Part shown: positions 1 to 7,382 of the stretch, piece by piece
How positions within the stretch are numbered: the first letter of the stretch is position 1
How the letters are laid out: each line of letters opens with the position of its first letter
Assembly: GCA_964448445.1 (NCBI GenBank)
Contig: CAYVAU010000001.1
Location: forward strand, 1 to 63,758
Reading direction: 5' to 3'
DNA length: 63,758 nucleotides
DNA from: B73-G16 sp964448445
GTDB lineage: Bacteria > Desulfobacterota > B13-G15
Position numbers and translations under genes: made by a program
The notes under the pieces: generated by a model
Told to the model about the DNA's origin: nothing
The model's database searches: none
Seen by the model: only the letters and a program-made list of their open reading frames with translations

Positions 1-986
1 GCCCCACACTCAGGGCAACGACCCCCTCGGATCCCGTTTTCCAGGACCCGGAACCCCCATCGTTTGATCAGCATGTGCCCGCAATTCCAGCAGTAGGTGT
101 TCTCCCCCTCCTCTCCAGGGACGTTTCCGCAGTACACATATCTTAGACCCTCCTCGAGGCCGATCTCCCTTGCGCGTTTCAGGGTCGAGAGGGGGGTAGG
201 GGGGAGGTGCAAAAGCCGGTAATCGGGATGGAAGGCGGTCACATGCCAAGGGATCTCGGGGCCAATGGAGCGTATGAAGCGGGCTATCTGCCTCAGTTCC
301 TGCTCGGAGTCGTTCAGGGTCGGGATCAGTAGCGTCGTGACCTCGACCCATATCCCCAGTTCCCTCATCCGCCTTATGTTATCCAGGACCGGCTGAAGCC
401 TGGCCCCGCATACCTCCCGGTAAAACTCCTCGTTCATGGCCTTAAGGTCGACATTGGCCCCGTCAAGATAAGGGGATATCATCTGCAGGGCCTCGGGGCT
501 CATGTAGCCATTGGTGACAAAGAGATTCTTAAGCCCCCTTTCCCTTGCCAATCGGGAGGTCTCCAAGGCATATTCGAAAAAGACGGTGGGCTCGGTGTAG
601 GTGTAAGAGATGCTTCTGCACCCCGTCCTTAGGGCCTCATCGACGATCCTTTCGGGAGGGACCTTCTCGCCGTAAATTTCCCCGCGATCCTTTGGGACCT
701 GGGAGATGGTGTAATTCTGGCAGTGCAGGCACCGAAAGTTGCAGCCCACCGTTGCTATGGAGAAGGAGAGAGTTCCCGGAAGGAAGTGGAAGAAGGGCTT
801 TTTCTCTATGGGATCGATGTTGGCCGAAACGAGCCTTCCGTAAACGAGGCTGTAAAGGGTGCCTCCCCTGTTTTCCCTCACCTGGCATATCCCCCGCTTT
901 CCCTCCGGGATCACGCAGCGGTGATGGCAGAGGTTACAGCGGACCCTTTCCCCTTCGAGTTTCTCGTAAAGCAGGGCCTCCCTCAT
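1..986 (-). CDS. amrS: AmmeMemoRadiSam-family radical SAM enzyme (3' end cut by window edge)
   Basis: Cytoplasmic radical SAM enzyme of the AmmeMemoRadiSam (AMMECR1-Memo-radical SAM) family, whose substrate is not established. ATG at 986; about 328 codons are visible and the stop lies beyond the left edge. Four N-terminal cysteines (C17, C20, C24, C34) precede the family block IDPIEKKPFFHFLPG (58-71). The [4Fe-4S] motif is CNFRCLHC (C82, C86, C89; CX3CX2C). A C-terminal cysteine pair set (CWNCGHM ... CPECG) looks like a zinc ribbon. It has no export signal, unlike the paralogue at 31568-32680. No memo or ammecr1 gene is visible beside it, but the left side is unseen. It is divergent from fusA with 79 bp between starts. 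Confidence 0.9.
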   Translation of the reverse strand, partial: MREALLYEKLEGERVRCNLCHHRCVIPEGKRGICQVRENRGGTLYSLVYGRLVSANIDPIEKKPFFHFLPGTLSFSIATVGCNFRCLHCQNYTISQVPKDRGEIYGEKVPPERIVDEALRTGCRSISYTYTEPTVFFEYALETSRLARERGLKNLFVTNGYMSPEALQMISPYLDGANVDLKAMNEEFYREVCGARLQPVLDNIRRMRELGIWVEVTTLLIPTLNDSEQELRQIARFIRSIGPEIPWHVTAFHPDYRLLHLPPTPLSTLKRAREIGLEEGLRYVYCGNVPGEEGENTYCWNCGHMLIKRWGFRVLENGIRGGRCPECG

Positions 987-1029
987 CCTGGATGAACTTA
1001 TCACACGCTTTGGTCCTTTTCCAGCGCGC

Positions 1030-1058
1030 TTTACCGCCTCTGGGCTTCAGGATAAAAT
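1030..1058 (+). promoter_or_regulatory. sigma70-type promoter of the EF-G gene
   Basis: TTTACC (1030-1035) and TAAAAT (1053-1058) are separated by 17 bp. The -10 box ends only 7 bp before the ATG at 1066, and no Shine-Dalgarno sequence fits in that gap. Transcription would start at or next to the start codon, so the message may be leaderless. Inferred from sequence only. Confidence 0.5.
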
Positions 1059-1065
1059 CCTCCAG

Positions 1066-3093
1066 ATGGCGGGGGAGAAGCGCTTAAGGAAAACCCGCAA
1101 CATCGGCTTTATGGCCCATATCGATGCGGGGAAGACCACCGTTACTGAGCGCATCCTCTATTACACCGGAAAGACCCACCGAATGGGGGAGGTGGATGAG
1201 GGTACCGCCACCATGGACTGGATGCCCCAGGAACAGGAAAGGGGCATCACCATAACCTCTGCCGTAACGACCTGTTATTGGCGCGATCACATCATCCAGA
1301 TCATCGATACCCCCGGCCATGTGGACTTCACCATCGAGGTGGAGAGGGCCCTGAGGGTCCTGGACGGGGCCATCATCATCTTCAGCGCGGTGGAGGGTGT
1401 CGAGCCCCAATCGGAGACCGTTTGGTATCAGGCCTCAAGATATAGGGTCCCGAGGATCGCCTTCGTCAATAAGATGGACAGGGTTGGGGCGGATTTCTTC
1501 GGGACCCTGAAGCAGATGGAGGAGAAGCTCGGTGCGAATCCCCTGCCCCTTCAGATCCCTTGGGGCAAGGAATCCGACTTCCGGGGGGTCATCGACCTGT
1601 TGAGGATGAAGGGGATCCTTTGGGAGGACGAGCTTGGGGCCAGGTTCGTGGAGGTCGACATCCCGGAGGAGCTCCTCCAGGAGGCGGAAGCCTATAGAGA
1701 AAGGCTCCTGGAGAAGGTGGCCGAAACCGATGAAGGACTCTTGGAGAAATACTTGGACGGTCAACCTATATCCGAAAGGGAACTCAAAGAGGCCATAAGG
1801 CGGGCGACGATAGACCTCAAACTGCAACCGGTTTTGTGTGGTGCAGCCTTGAGGAACAGGGGCATACAGCCCCTGCTTGATGCCATCGTCGATTACCTCC
1901 CCTCGCCTTTGGACATCCCCCCTGTGCGCGGCATAAACCCCCTGAGCGGTCAAGAGGAGGAGAGACCCCCTGATGAGGATGCCCCTCTATGTGCCCTTGC
2001 CTTCAAGATCATGATGGATCAGGGTAGGAAGCTCACCTATGTGAGGATTTATTCGGGCGTCCTTGAGGCGGGAAAGGAGGTTTACAACGCCTCGGTGGGC
2101 AGGAAGGAGAGGGTGGCCAGGATATTTGAGATGCACGCCAATTACAAAAGGCGCCTAGATCGCGCCAGGGCGGGGGAGATAGTGGGCCTTTCGGGGCTCA
2201 AGGAGACCCTCACGGGTCATACCCTCTGCGATCAGGCTCATCCCATCCTCCTTGAGCCCATCCAGAGCTACGAGCCGGTGATATCTGTGGCCGTGGAACC
2301 CAAATCGAGCCAGGACCAGGACAAGCTCGGACAAGCCCTGGAGAAGATCTCCGAAGAGGACCCGACCTTCAAGGTCAAGTACGATGACGAGACCGGACAG
2401 ACCATCATCTCCGGCATGGGGGAGCTGCACCTGGATGTGATCATCCGGAGGCTAAAGGATGAATATGGTCTTCAGGTGAACGTCGGAAAACCCCAAGTCG
2501 TTTACCGCGAGACGATAACCCAGGGGGCAGAAGTGAAGGTGGAGTTCTCCAGGGTGATCGAAGGGGTCAGGCGCTTCGCCGAGGTGGAGCTTGAGCTTCT
2601 GCCCAATGAAAGGGGCAAGGGCGTAGAGTTCATACCCCTGCTCCCCGAAGACTTCCCCCAGGAGGCCCTTGAGGCGATAAGGGAAGGGGTAAGGGATGCA
2701 ACCTCCATAGGGGTGATGGGCTATCCCCTGACCGATGTGAAGGTGATCCTCAAAGGGGTTCGTTTTACCCAAGACGAATGGGCCCCTTTGGTCCTCAAGG
2801 CAGCGGTCTCTCAGGCCATCCAGGAGGCCTCCAACAGGGGAGGTCCGCAGCTCCTTGAGCCCATCATGGAGCTCAACGTGGTCGTCCCCGCCGAGTTCAT
2901 GGGGGAGGTGATCGGGGACTTGCAGTCCAGAAGGGGACACATCGAGGAGATCTCCACCCGGGCCCAGATGGCCCTAATAAGGGCCTTCGTCCCCCTTACG
3001 AGGCTCTTCGGCTACTCAACGGACCTGAGATCCTTGAGCCAGGGGCGTGGAAGTTTCTCCATGAGGTTTCTGCGCTATGACAGCGTCCAGTAG
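1066..3093 (+). CDS. fusA: Translation elongation factor G (EF-G2-like)
   Basis: Translational GTPase that drives ribosome translocation and/or recycling. The 675-residue length is slightly short for EF-G. G1 is AHIDAGKT (17-24), followed by the QEQERGITI switch I segment, DTPGHVDF (G3) and NKMDR (G4). Domains II-V follow and end in the usual GRGSFSMRF-like tail. It is not next to rpsL, rpsG or tuf, so it may be a second EF-G copy rather than the str-operon one; the wording of switch I (MPQEQERGITI) also fits EF-G2. It heads a run with birA and coaX and overlaps birA by 17 nt. There is no clear ribosome binding site before the ATG. Confidence 0.93.
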   Translation: MAGEKRLRKTRNIGFMAHIDAGKTTVTERILYYTGKTHRMGEVDEGTATMDWMPQEQERGITITSAVTTCYWRDHIIQIIDTPGHVDFTIEVERALRVLDGAIIIFSAVEGVEPQSETVWYQASRYRVPRIAFVNKMDRVGADFFGTLKQMEEKLGANPLPLQIPWGKESDFRGVIDLLRMKGILWEDELGARFVEVDIPEELLQEAEAYRERLLEKVAETDEGLLEKYLDGQPISERELKEAIRRATIDLKLQPVLCGAALRNRGIQPLLDAIVDYLPSPLDIPPVRGINPLSGQEEERPPDEDAPLCALAFKIMMDQGRKLTYVRIYSGVLEAGKEVYNASVGRKERVARIFEMHANYKRRLDRARAGEIVGLSGLKETLTGHTLCDQAHPILLEPIQSYEPVISVAVEPKSSQDQDKLGQALEKISEEDPTFKVKYDDETGQTIISGMGELHLDVIIRRLKDEYGLQVNVGKPQVVYRETITQGAEVKVEFSRVIEGVRRFAEVELELLPNERGKGVEFIPLLPEDFPQEALEAIREGVRDATSIGVMGYPLTDVKVILKGVRFTQDEWAPLVLKAAVSQAIQEASNRGGPQLLEPIMELNVVVPAEFMGEVIGDLQSRRGHIEEISTRAQMALIRAFVPLTRLFGYSTDLRSLSQGRGSFSMRFLRYDSVQ

Positions 3094-4060
3094 GACCCTG
3101 CAAGAGATCCTTTCCGTCCTCAAGGGGGCGGGGGGATATGTATCCGGGCAGCAGTTGGGCAAAAGGCTTGGGGTCAGCAGGGCGGCGGTCTGGAAGCTCA
3201 TAGAGGAACTCAGAAGGAGGGGCTATCGGATAGAGGCGAGGGCCAAGAAGGGGTATCTCCTGCGGTCCTTCCCCGAGGCTCTCGATTCTTTGGCGATTAA
3301 AGAATCCCTCCGGGCGGAGATCCTGGGCAGGAGGATCCACATCGCCAGGGAAGTCGATTCCACCAACAGTTGGGCCTTCCGTGAGGCCATGAGGGGTGCA
3401 ACCGAGGGGGAGGTGTTTTTGGCCGAAGCTCAAAGGTCGGGTCGCGGGAGGATGGGCAGGGGATGGTTCTCTCCCCCGGGCAAAAACATCTATCTGTCCG
3501 TAATCCTCAAGCCTAAACTCCCCCCGGGGAGGGTGCCGCTTCTTGGGCTTTGTGCCGCAGTAGCCGTAGCAGAGACCCTTCAAGGATTGGGCCTTCGACC
3601 CGAGATAAAATGGCCCAACGATGTGCTCCTGGACCGGAGGAAGGTCTCGGGGATCTTGGCCGAGGCACGCACCGAGGCCGACAGGGTCATATTCGTCATA
3701 CTGGGAATAGGCCTCAACGTGAACATGGCCGAGGAGGACCTTCCCGAAGATCTGAGGGGAATCGCCACCTCGGTGGCGATCCATCTGCAGAGGAGATTTC
3801 CCCGTAATGTCCTTGTGGGAGAGCTCTTGGGGAGGCTTGAGTCCCTTTACCTCAAACTCAAGGAGGGAAGGATCACCGAGGTCCTCTCCCGGTGGGAAGG
3901 TTACTCCCCCATCAAGGGCAGGGAGGTTGCGATCGAGGTCTTCGGGGATGAGATAAGGGGCATTGTGCAGGGGATCGATGAGGATGGAGCGCTTATGCTC
4001 TTGACACCCCAAGGCCCCAAAAGGGTTGTGGCAGGGGACCTAAAGGTCAAAGGGTGGTGA
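3077..4060 (+). CDS. birA: Bifunctional biotin--[acetyl-CoA-carboxylase] ligase / biotin repressor
   Basis: Makes biotinyl-5'-AMP and transfers biotin to a carrier-protein lysine. Residues 6-60 form a winged helix-turn-helix (SRAAVWKLIEELRRRGY), so this is the two-function BirA type that may also repress biotin genes. The catalytic loop GRGRMGR is at 122-128 and is followed by KWPNDVLL and a C-terminal SH3-like domain. The 327-residue length is normal. It begins inside the end of the EF-G gene (17-nt overlap), and its stop overlaps the start of coaX. No biotin synthesis gene is visible in the window. Confidence 0.95.
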   Translation: MTASSRTLQEILSVLKGAGGYVSGQQLGKRLGVSRAAVWKLIEELRRRGYRIEARAKKGYLLRSFPEALDSLAIKESLRAEILGRRIHIAREVDSTNSWAFREAMRGATEGEVFLAEAQRSGRGRMGRGWFSPPGKNIYLSVILKPKLPPGRVPLLGLCAAVAVAETLQGLGLRPEIKWPNDVLLDRRKVSGILAEARTEADRVIFVILGIGLNVNMAEEDLPEDLRGIATSVAIHLQRRFPRNVLVGELLGRLESLYLKLKEGRITEVLSRWEGYSPIKGREVAIEVFGDEIRGIVQGIDEDGALMLLTPQGPKRVVAGDLKVKGW

Positions 4061-4830
4061 AGCTCCTTGTCGTCGACATAGGGAACACCAACACCGTCCT
4101 CGGGGTTTTCGAGGGGGAGGAGCTCCTCTCCCATTGGAGGATCACCACCGCGGTGGAACGGACGGTGGACGAGGTATCGGTGCTCCTTAAGGAGTTGCTG
4201 TTGCTCGAGGGGATGGGGACCGAGGATATCAAAGGGGTTTCCATATCGAGTGTGGTCCCGCCCCTCACCCCCGTTTTCGAACAGGTCTCAAGGAAACTCT
4301 TCGGCGTCAGGCCCCTGGTGGTGGGTCCGGGGATCAAGACGGGGATGCCCATCCTTTATGAAAATCCCGTGGAGGTCGGGGCGGATAGAATCGTCAATGC
4401 CGTGGCCGCCTATGAGCAGTACCGGAGGGAGCTGATCGTCGTTGACTTCGGTACGGCCACGACCTTCGACTACGTGACCCATAAGGGAGAGTATTTGGGG
4501 GGAGCCATCGCCCCGGGGATCTCCATCTCCCTGGAGGCCCTTTTCCTCAGGACCTCCAAGCTCCCCCGGGTGGAGTTCTCGCGCCCCAAAGGAATCATAG
4601 GCAGAAACACAGTGTGGAGCATCCAGGCAGGGGTCTTTTACGGATATGTGGGCCTTGTGGAAGCCATCGTCAGGAGGATGGCCCAGGAACGCCAAAGCCA
4701 GCCCTTCGTGGTGGCCACAGGGGGAATCGCCCCCCTTATAGCCAAGGAGACCAGGGTGATAGACGAAGTGGACGAGTTCCTCACCCTTAAGGGATTGAGG
4801 ATCCTTTACGAGAGGAATCTAAGGCGCTAG
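4054..4830 (+). CDS. coaX: Type III pantothenate kinase
   Basis: Phosphorylates pantothenate in the first step of coenzyme A synthesis. It belongs to the ASKHA fold: phosphate-binding DIGNTNTVLG at the N-terminus, GADRIVNAVAAY in the middle, VDFGTATTFD as the second phosphate loop and GGAIAPGI after it. Length is 258 residues. Two adjacent GTG codons (4054 and 4057) can serve as start, both overlapping the birA stop; no ATG is suitably placed. The birA-coaX pair is a common bacterial arrangement. It ends 1 nt before the convergent small gene at 4832. Confidence 0.95.
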   Translation: MVKLLVVDIGNTNTVLGVFEGEELLSHWRITTAVERTVDEVSVLLKELLLLEGMGTEDIKGVSISSVVPPLTPVFEQVSRKLFGVRPLVVGPGIKTGMPILYENPVEVGADRIVNAVAAYEQYRRELIVVDFGTATTFDYVTHKGEYLGGAIAPGISISLEALFLRTSKLPRVEFSRPKGIIGRNTVWSIQAGVFYGYVGLVEAIVRRMAQERQSQPFVVATGGIAPLIAKETRVIDEVDEFLTLKGLRILYERNLRR

Positions 4831-4831
4831 C

Positions 4832-5032
4832 CTATATCCTCCCGCTCCAGGCCTCGATGAACCTCTTGAGCGACCGATCGTAAGTCCTCTCCACTTCCGG
4901 AGGGAAGAGGCAACCGGGCAGTTCCCCTCGAGACCAATGATAGGCCAGACATTCGCAGCATTTTCCTTTCTTTGAACAGGGTTCATAAGTACAGCTGCAC
5001 CTCTTCAGGTTTTCTTCGACCCTACACTCCAT
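4832..5032 (-). CDS. DUF6485 family Cys-rich small protein
   Basis: A 66-residue soluble protein with six cysteines clustered in CSCTYEPCSKKGKCCEC and one more before the C-terminal half (GCLFP). The pattern and length match the DUF6485 family of small anaerobe proteins; their function is unknown, and the cysteines suggest metal or Fe-S binding. Its ATG lies inside the last codons of the ABC ATPase gene (11-nt overlap), so the two are probably cotranscribed from the ATPase side. Confidence 0.8.
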   Translation of the reverse strand: MECRVEENLKRCSCTYEPCSKKGKCCECLAYHWSRGELPGCLFPPEVERTYDRSLKRFIEAWSGRI

Positions 5033-6080
5033 CTTCCACCTCCAAGGTCCTGATCCAGCGGAGGGGTATTATAAGGTGGACATCCTGGCCCACCTCAAGG
5101 CCCATCTCCCTCAAGGTTCCCTCCTCCATCTCCACCCCTATGACGCATCCCTCCACCTGCACCTGGACCTTTACCACAGGAGGATCCGGGAGGAGGTCGA
5201 CTATCTTGCCCCGGAAGCGATTGACCTTCGGTCCCGGAGGTGCCTCGCGGGAAATGTAGACGTTTGAGGGGGAGAAGGCGACCTTCAGGATCCTCCTTCC
5301 CGAAGAGGGGACGAAGAGGCGGATGGAGCCGGTATCGACCAAGGCGAGGCCCGAGTCGAGTTCCTTCTGACTCAAGCAATCTAGCACATTGGGATAACCG
5401 AAGTAACGGGAGACCGCCTCGTTCTTCGGGAAGAAGAGGAGTTCCTGGGGAGGACCCACCTGTTGGATTCTGCCGTGGTCCATCACTGCGATCCTGTCCC
5501 CCATCTCGAAGGCCTCGGCCTGATTGTGAGTGACAAAGAGGGTTGTGATCCGCGTCTGTCTCTGGACCCTTTTGAATTCCAGACGGAGGATCTTCGCAGT
5601 CCTCAAGTCGAGTTTGCTGAAGGGCTCATCCAGCAACAACACACTGGGCATCGAGGCCAGGGCCCTGGCGAGGGCAACCCGCTGGGCCTCCCCGCCGCTC
5701 AACTGTCGGGGATATCGGTGCGAAAGGTGTTGAATCCGCAAAAGCTCCAGGATCTCCGAGACCCTCTCCTGCAGTTCCTTCCCCTTGACCCTTTTCGTCT
5801 TGAGCCCAAAGGCCACGTTCTCCCAGACGGTCATATGGGGGAAGAGGGCGAGGTCCTGAAAGACATAACCCACCGCCCGCCTTTCCGGAGGGAGGTGATC
5901 CACGGGCCTGCCGCCCAAAAGGACCCTTCCTTTGTAAGGTATGAGCCCTGCAATGCAGTTGAGCAGCGTCGTCTTTCCCGCTCCAGTGGGGCCGAGAAGT
6001 ACCAGCATTTCCCCTTCCCGGATCTCAAGGTTTATCCCCTGAAAGGCAAAGGTCTCTATCCCCTCAAGCTTCACCTCCAA
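5022..6080 (-). CDS. ABC transporter ATP-binding protein, molybdate/tungstate-type
   Basis: ATPase subunit of an importer. Walker A is GPTGAGKT (30-37), signature LSGGEAQR, Walker B VLLLDEP, and the H-loop is in LFVTHNQAEA. After about residue 235 comes a TOBE-like C-terminal domain (from LDCLSQ to the end), typical of ModC/WtpC/TupC and other oxyanion or CUT1 importers. The 352-residue length fits ModC/WtpC. No permease or substrate-binding protein is next to it: the gene before it is divergent and the one after it is the small Cys-rich protein. The substrate cannot be read from the ATPase alone; tungstate or molybdate is the best guess. Confidence 0.85.
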   Translation of the reverse strand: MEVKLEGIETFAFQGINLEIREGEMLVLLGPTGAGKTTLLNCIAGLIPYKGRVLLGGRPVDHLPPERRAVGYVFQDLALFPHMTVWENVAFGLKTKRVKGKELQERVSEILELLRIQHLSHRYPRQLSGGEAQRVALARALASMPSVLLLDEPFSKLDLRTAKILRLEFKRVQRQTRITTLFVTHNQAEAFEMGDRIAVMDHGRIQQVGPPQELLFFPKNEAVSRYFGYPNVLDCLSQKELDSGLALVDTGSIRLFVPSSGRRILKVAFSPSNVYISREAPPGPKVNRFRGKIVDLLPDPPVVKVQVQVEGCVIGVEMEEGTLREMGLEVGQDVHLIIPLRWIRTLEVEDGV

Positions 6081-6195
6081 CGGTTACACCTTCCCTCACA
6101 CAGGCAATCCTCACCTTCGTGGGACTTCTTATACCCTTTCCCCTTGTGGAAAGGCAAGGTAAAATGGGCTAAAAAATTCACCAGGAGGATTCAGG

Positions 6196-6852
6196 ATGGA
6201 GGTCAAATGGTATGGACATGCCGCCTTTTTGATCAAAGGGGGAGATTTGCGGATCATCACCGATCCTTATAAATCAGGGGCTTACGGCGGTGGGATCTCC
6301 TATGGTCCCATAAAGGACTCGGCGGATGTGGTCACGGTGAGCCACGATCATGATGATCACAATGCAGTGGGCGACCTGCCTGGCTCCCCACAGGTGGTGA
6401 AGGGTCCTGGGACCCATCGAGTGAAGGGGGTGACCTTTAGGGGGATCGCCACCTTCCATGACTCCAGCCGGGGTTCTCAAAGGGGACCGAACACGGTCTT
6501 CTGTTTCGAGGTGGAGGGGATAAAGGTCTGTCACCTCGGTGATTTGGGGCATGTCCTTGAGCCCGATCAGGTGAAGGAGATAGGGGAGGTCGACCTTTTG
6601 CTCCTTCCAGTAGGCGGTTACTTCACCATCGATGCGCAGCAGGCCACCCAAATCGTGCAACAGCTCAGGCCCAAGAAGGTCATACCCATGCATTACAAGA
6701 CCCCCAAATGCAACTTCCCCATCTCCGGGGTCGATGAGTTCCTGAGGGGAAAGGAGAGGGTGAGGAGGGTTGGTTCAAGTAGCATCAGCTTCGGCCCCGA
6801 GGACTTTGGGGGCAGCGGGACCGAGATCGTGGTCCTTGAGCCCGCCCTTTGA
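6196..6852 (+). CDS. UlaG-like metallo-beta-lactamase-fold hydrolase
   Basis: Zinc or manganese hydrolase of the UlaG/YtnP-like branch, 218 residues. It starts with the family pattern KWYGHAAFLI, then the metal motif SHDHDDH (about 49-55), GDLGH in the middle and the C-terminal PMHYKTPKC. The substrate is unknown; some relatives act on cyclic or phospho-esters. Ribosome binding site AGGAGG sits about 8 nt before the ATG, and a TAAAAT -10-like box lies at 6160-6165. It ends 2 nt before the hpt ATG. Confidence 0.88.
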   Translation: MEVKWYGHAAFLIKGGDLRIITDPYKSGAYGGGISYGPIKDSADVVTVSHDHDDHNAVGDLPGSPQVVKGPGTHRVKGVTFRGIATFHDSSRGSQRGPNTVFCFEVEGIKVCHLGDLGHVLEPDQVKEIGEVDLLLLPVGGYFTIDAQQATQIVQQLRPKKVIPMHYKTPKCNFPISGVDEFLRGKERVRRVGSSSISFGPEDFGGSGTEIVVLEPAL

Positions 6853-6854
6853 GG

Positions 6855-7382
6855 ATGCCGGAGAGACTGAGGCTCCTCTTCTCCCGGGACCAGATCGAGG
6901 AGGCTGTGAGGAGGTTGGGGGCGGAGATATCCTCCGACTACCGGGGGAGATGTCCCCTGCTGGTCGGGGTCCTCAAGGGGGCCTTCATGTTTCTGGCAGA
7001 TCTGCTGAGGCACCTCTCCATCCCCGTAGAAGTGGATTTCGTCAGGCTGTCAAGCTACGGCTGCCGGACGGAGACCTCGGGGGTAGTGAGGATGACCAAG
7101 GAATTGGAGAGCGATGTCCGGGGAAGGGACGTCATAGTAGTGGAAGATATCGTGGATACCGGGTTGAGCCTCAAGTTCCTCTTGGAGGAGCTTGAGGCTC
7201 AGGGTCCTTCCAGCCTCAGGGTCTGCGCCCTGGTGGACAAAAAGGCCCGGCGCGAGGTCGAGATCCAAGTGGACTATGTGGGATTTGAGATAGAGGAGGG
7301 ATTTATAGTCGGCTATGGAATAGATTATGCCGAACGTTACAGGGAACTTCCCGAAATATATGTCTTGGAAGAGGGGGCTTAA
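6855..7382 (+). CDS. hpt: Hypoxanthine phosphoribosyltransferase
   Basis: Purine salvage: hypoxanthine or guanine plus PRPP gives IMP or GMP. The PRPP loop is VVEDIVDTG, preceded by LVGVLKGAFMF and followed by the substrate segment VDYVGFEIEEGFIVGYGIDY. An in-frame TTG lies 6 nt upstream (6849), but the ATG at 6855 gives the usual N-terminus (MPERLRLLFS). It follows the hydrolase gene by 2 nt and overlaps the lipoprotein gene by 23 nt, so this is one transcription unit. Confidence 0.94.
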   Translation: MPERLRLLFSRDQIEEAVRRLGAEISSDYRGRCPLLVGVLKGAFMFLADLLRHLSIPVEVDFVRLSSYGCRTETSGVVRMTKELESDVRGRDVIVVEDIVDTGLSLKFLLEELEAQGPSSLRVCALVDKKARREVEIQVDYVGFEIEEGFIVGYGIDYAERYRELPEIYVLEEGA

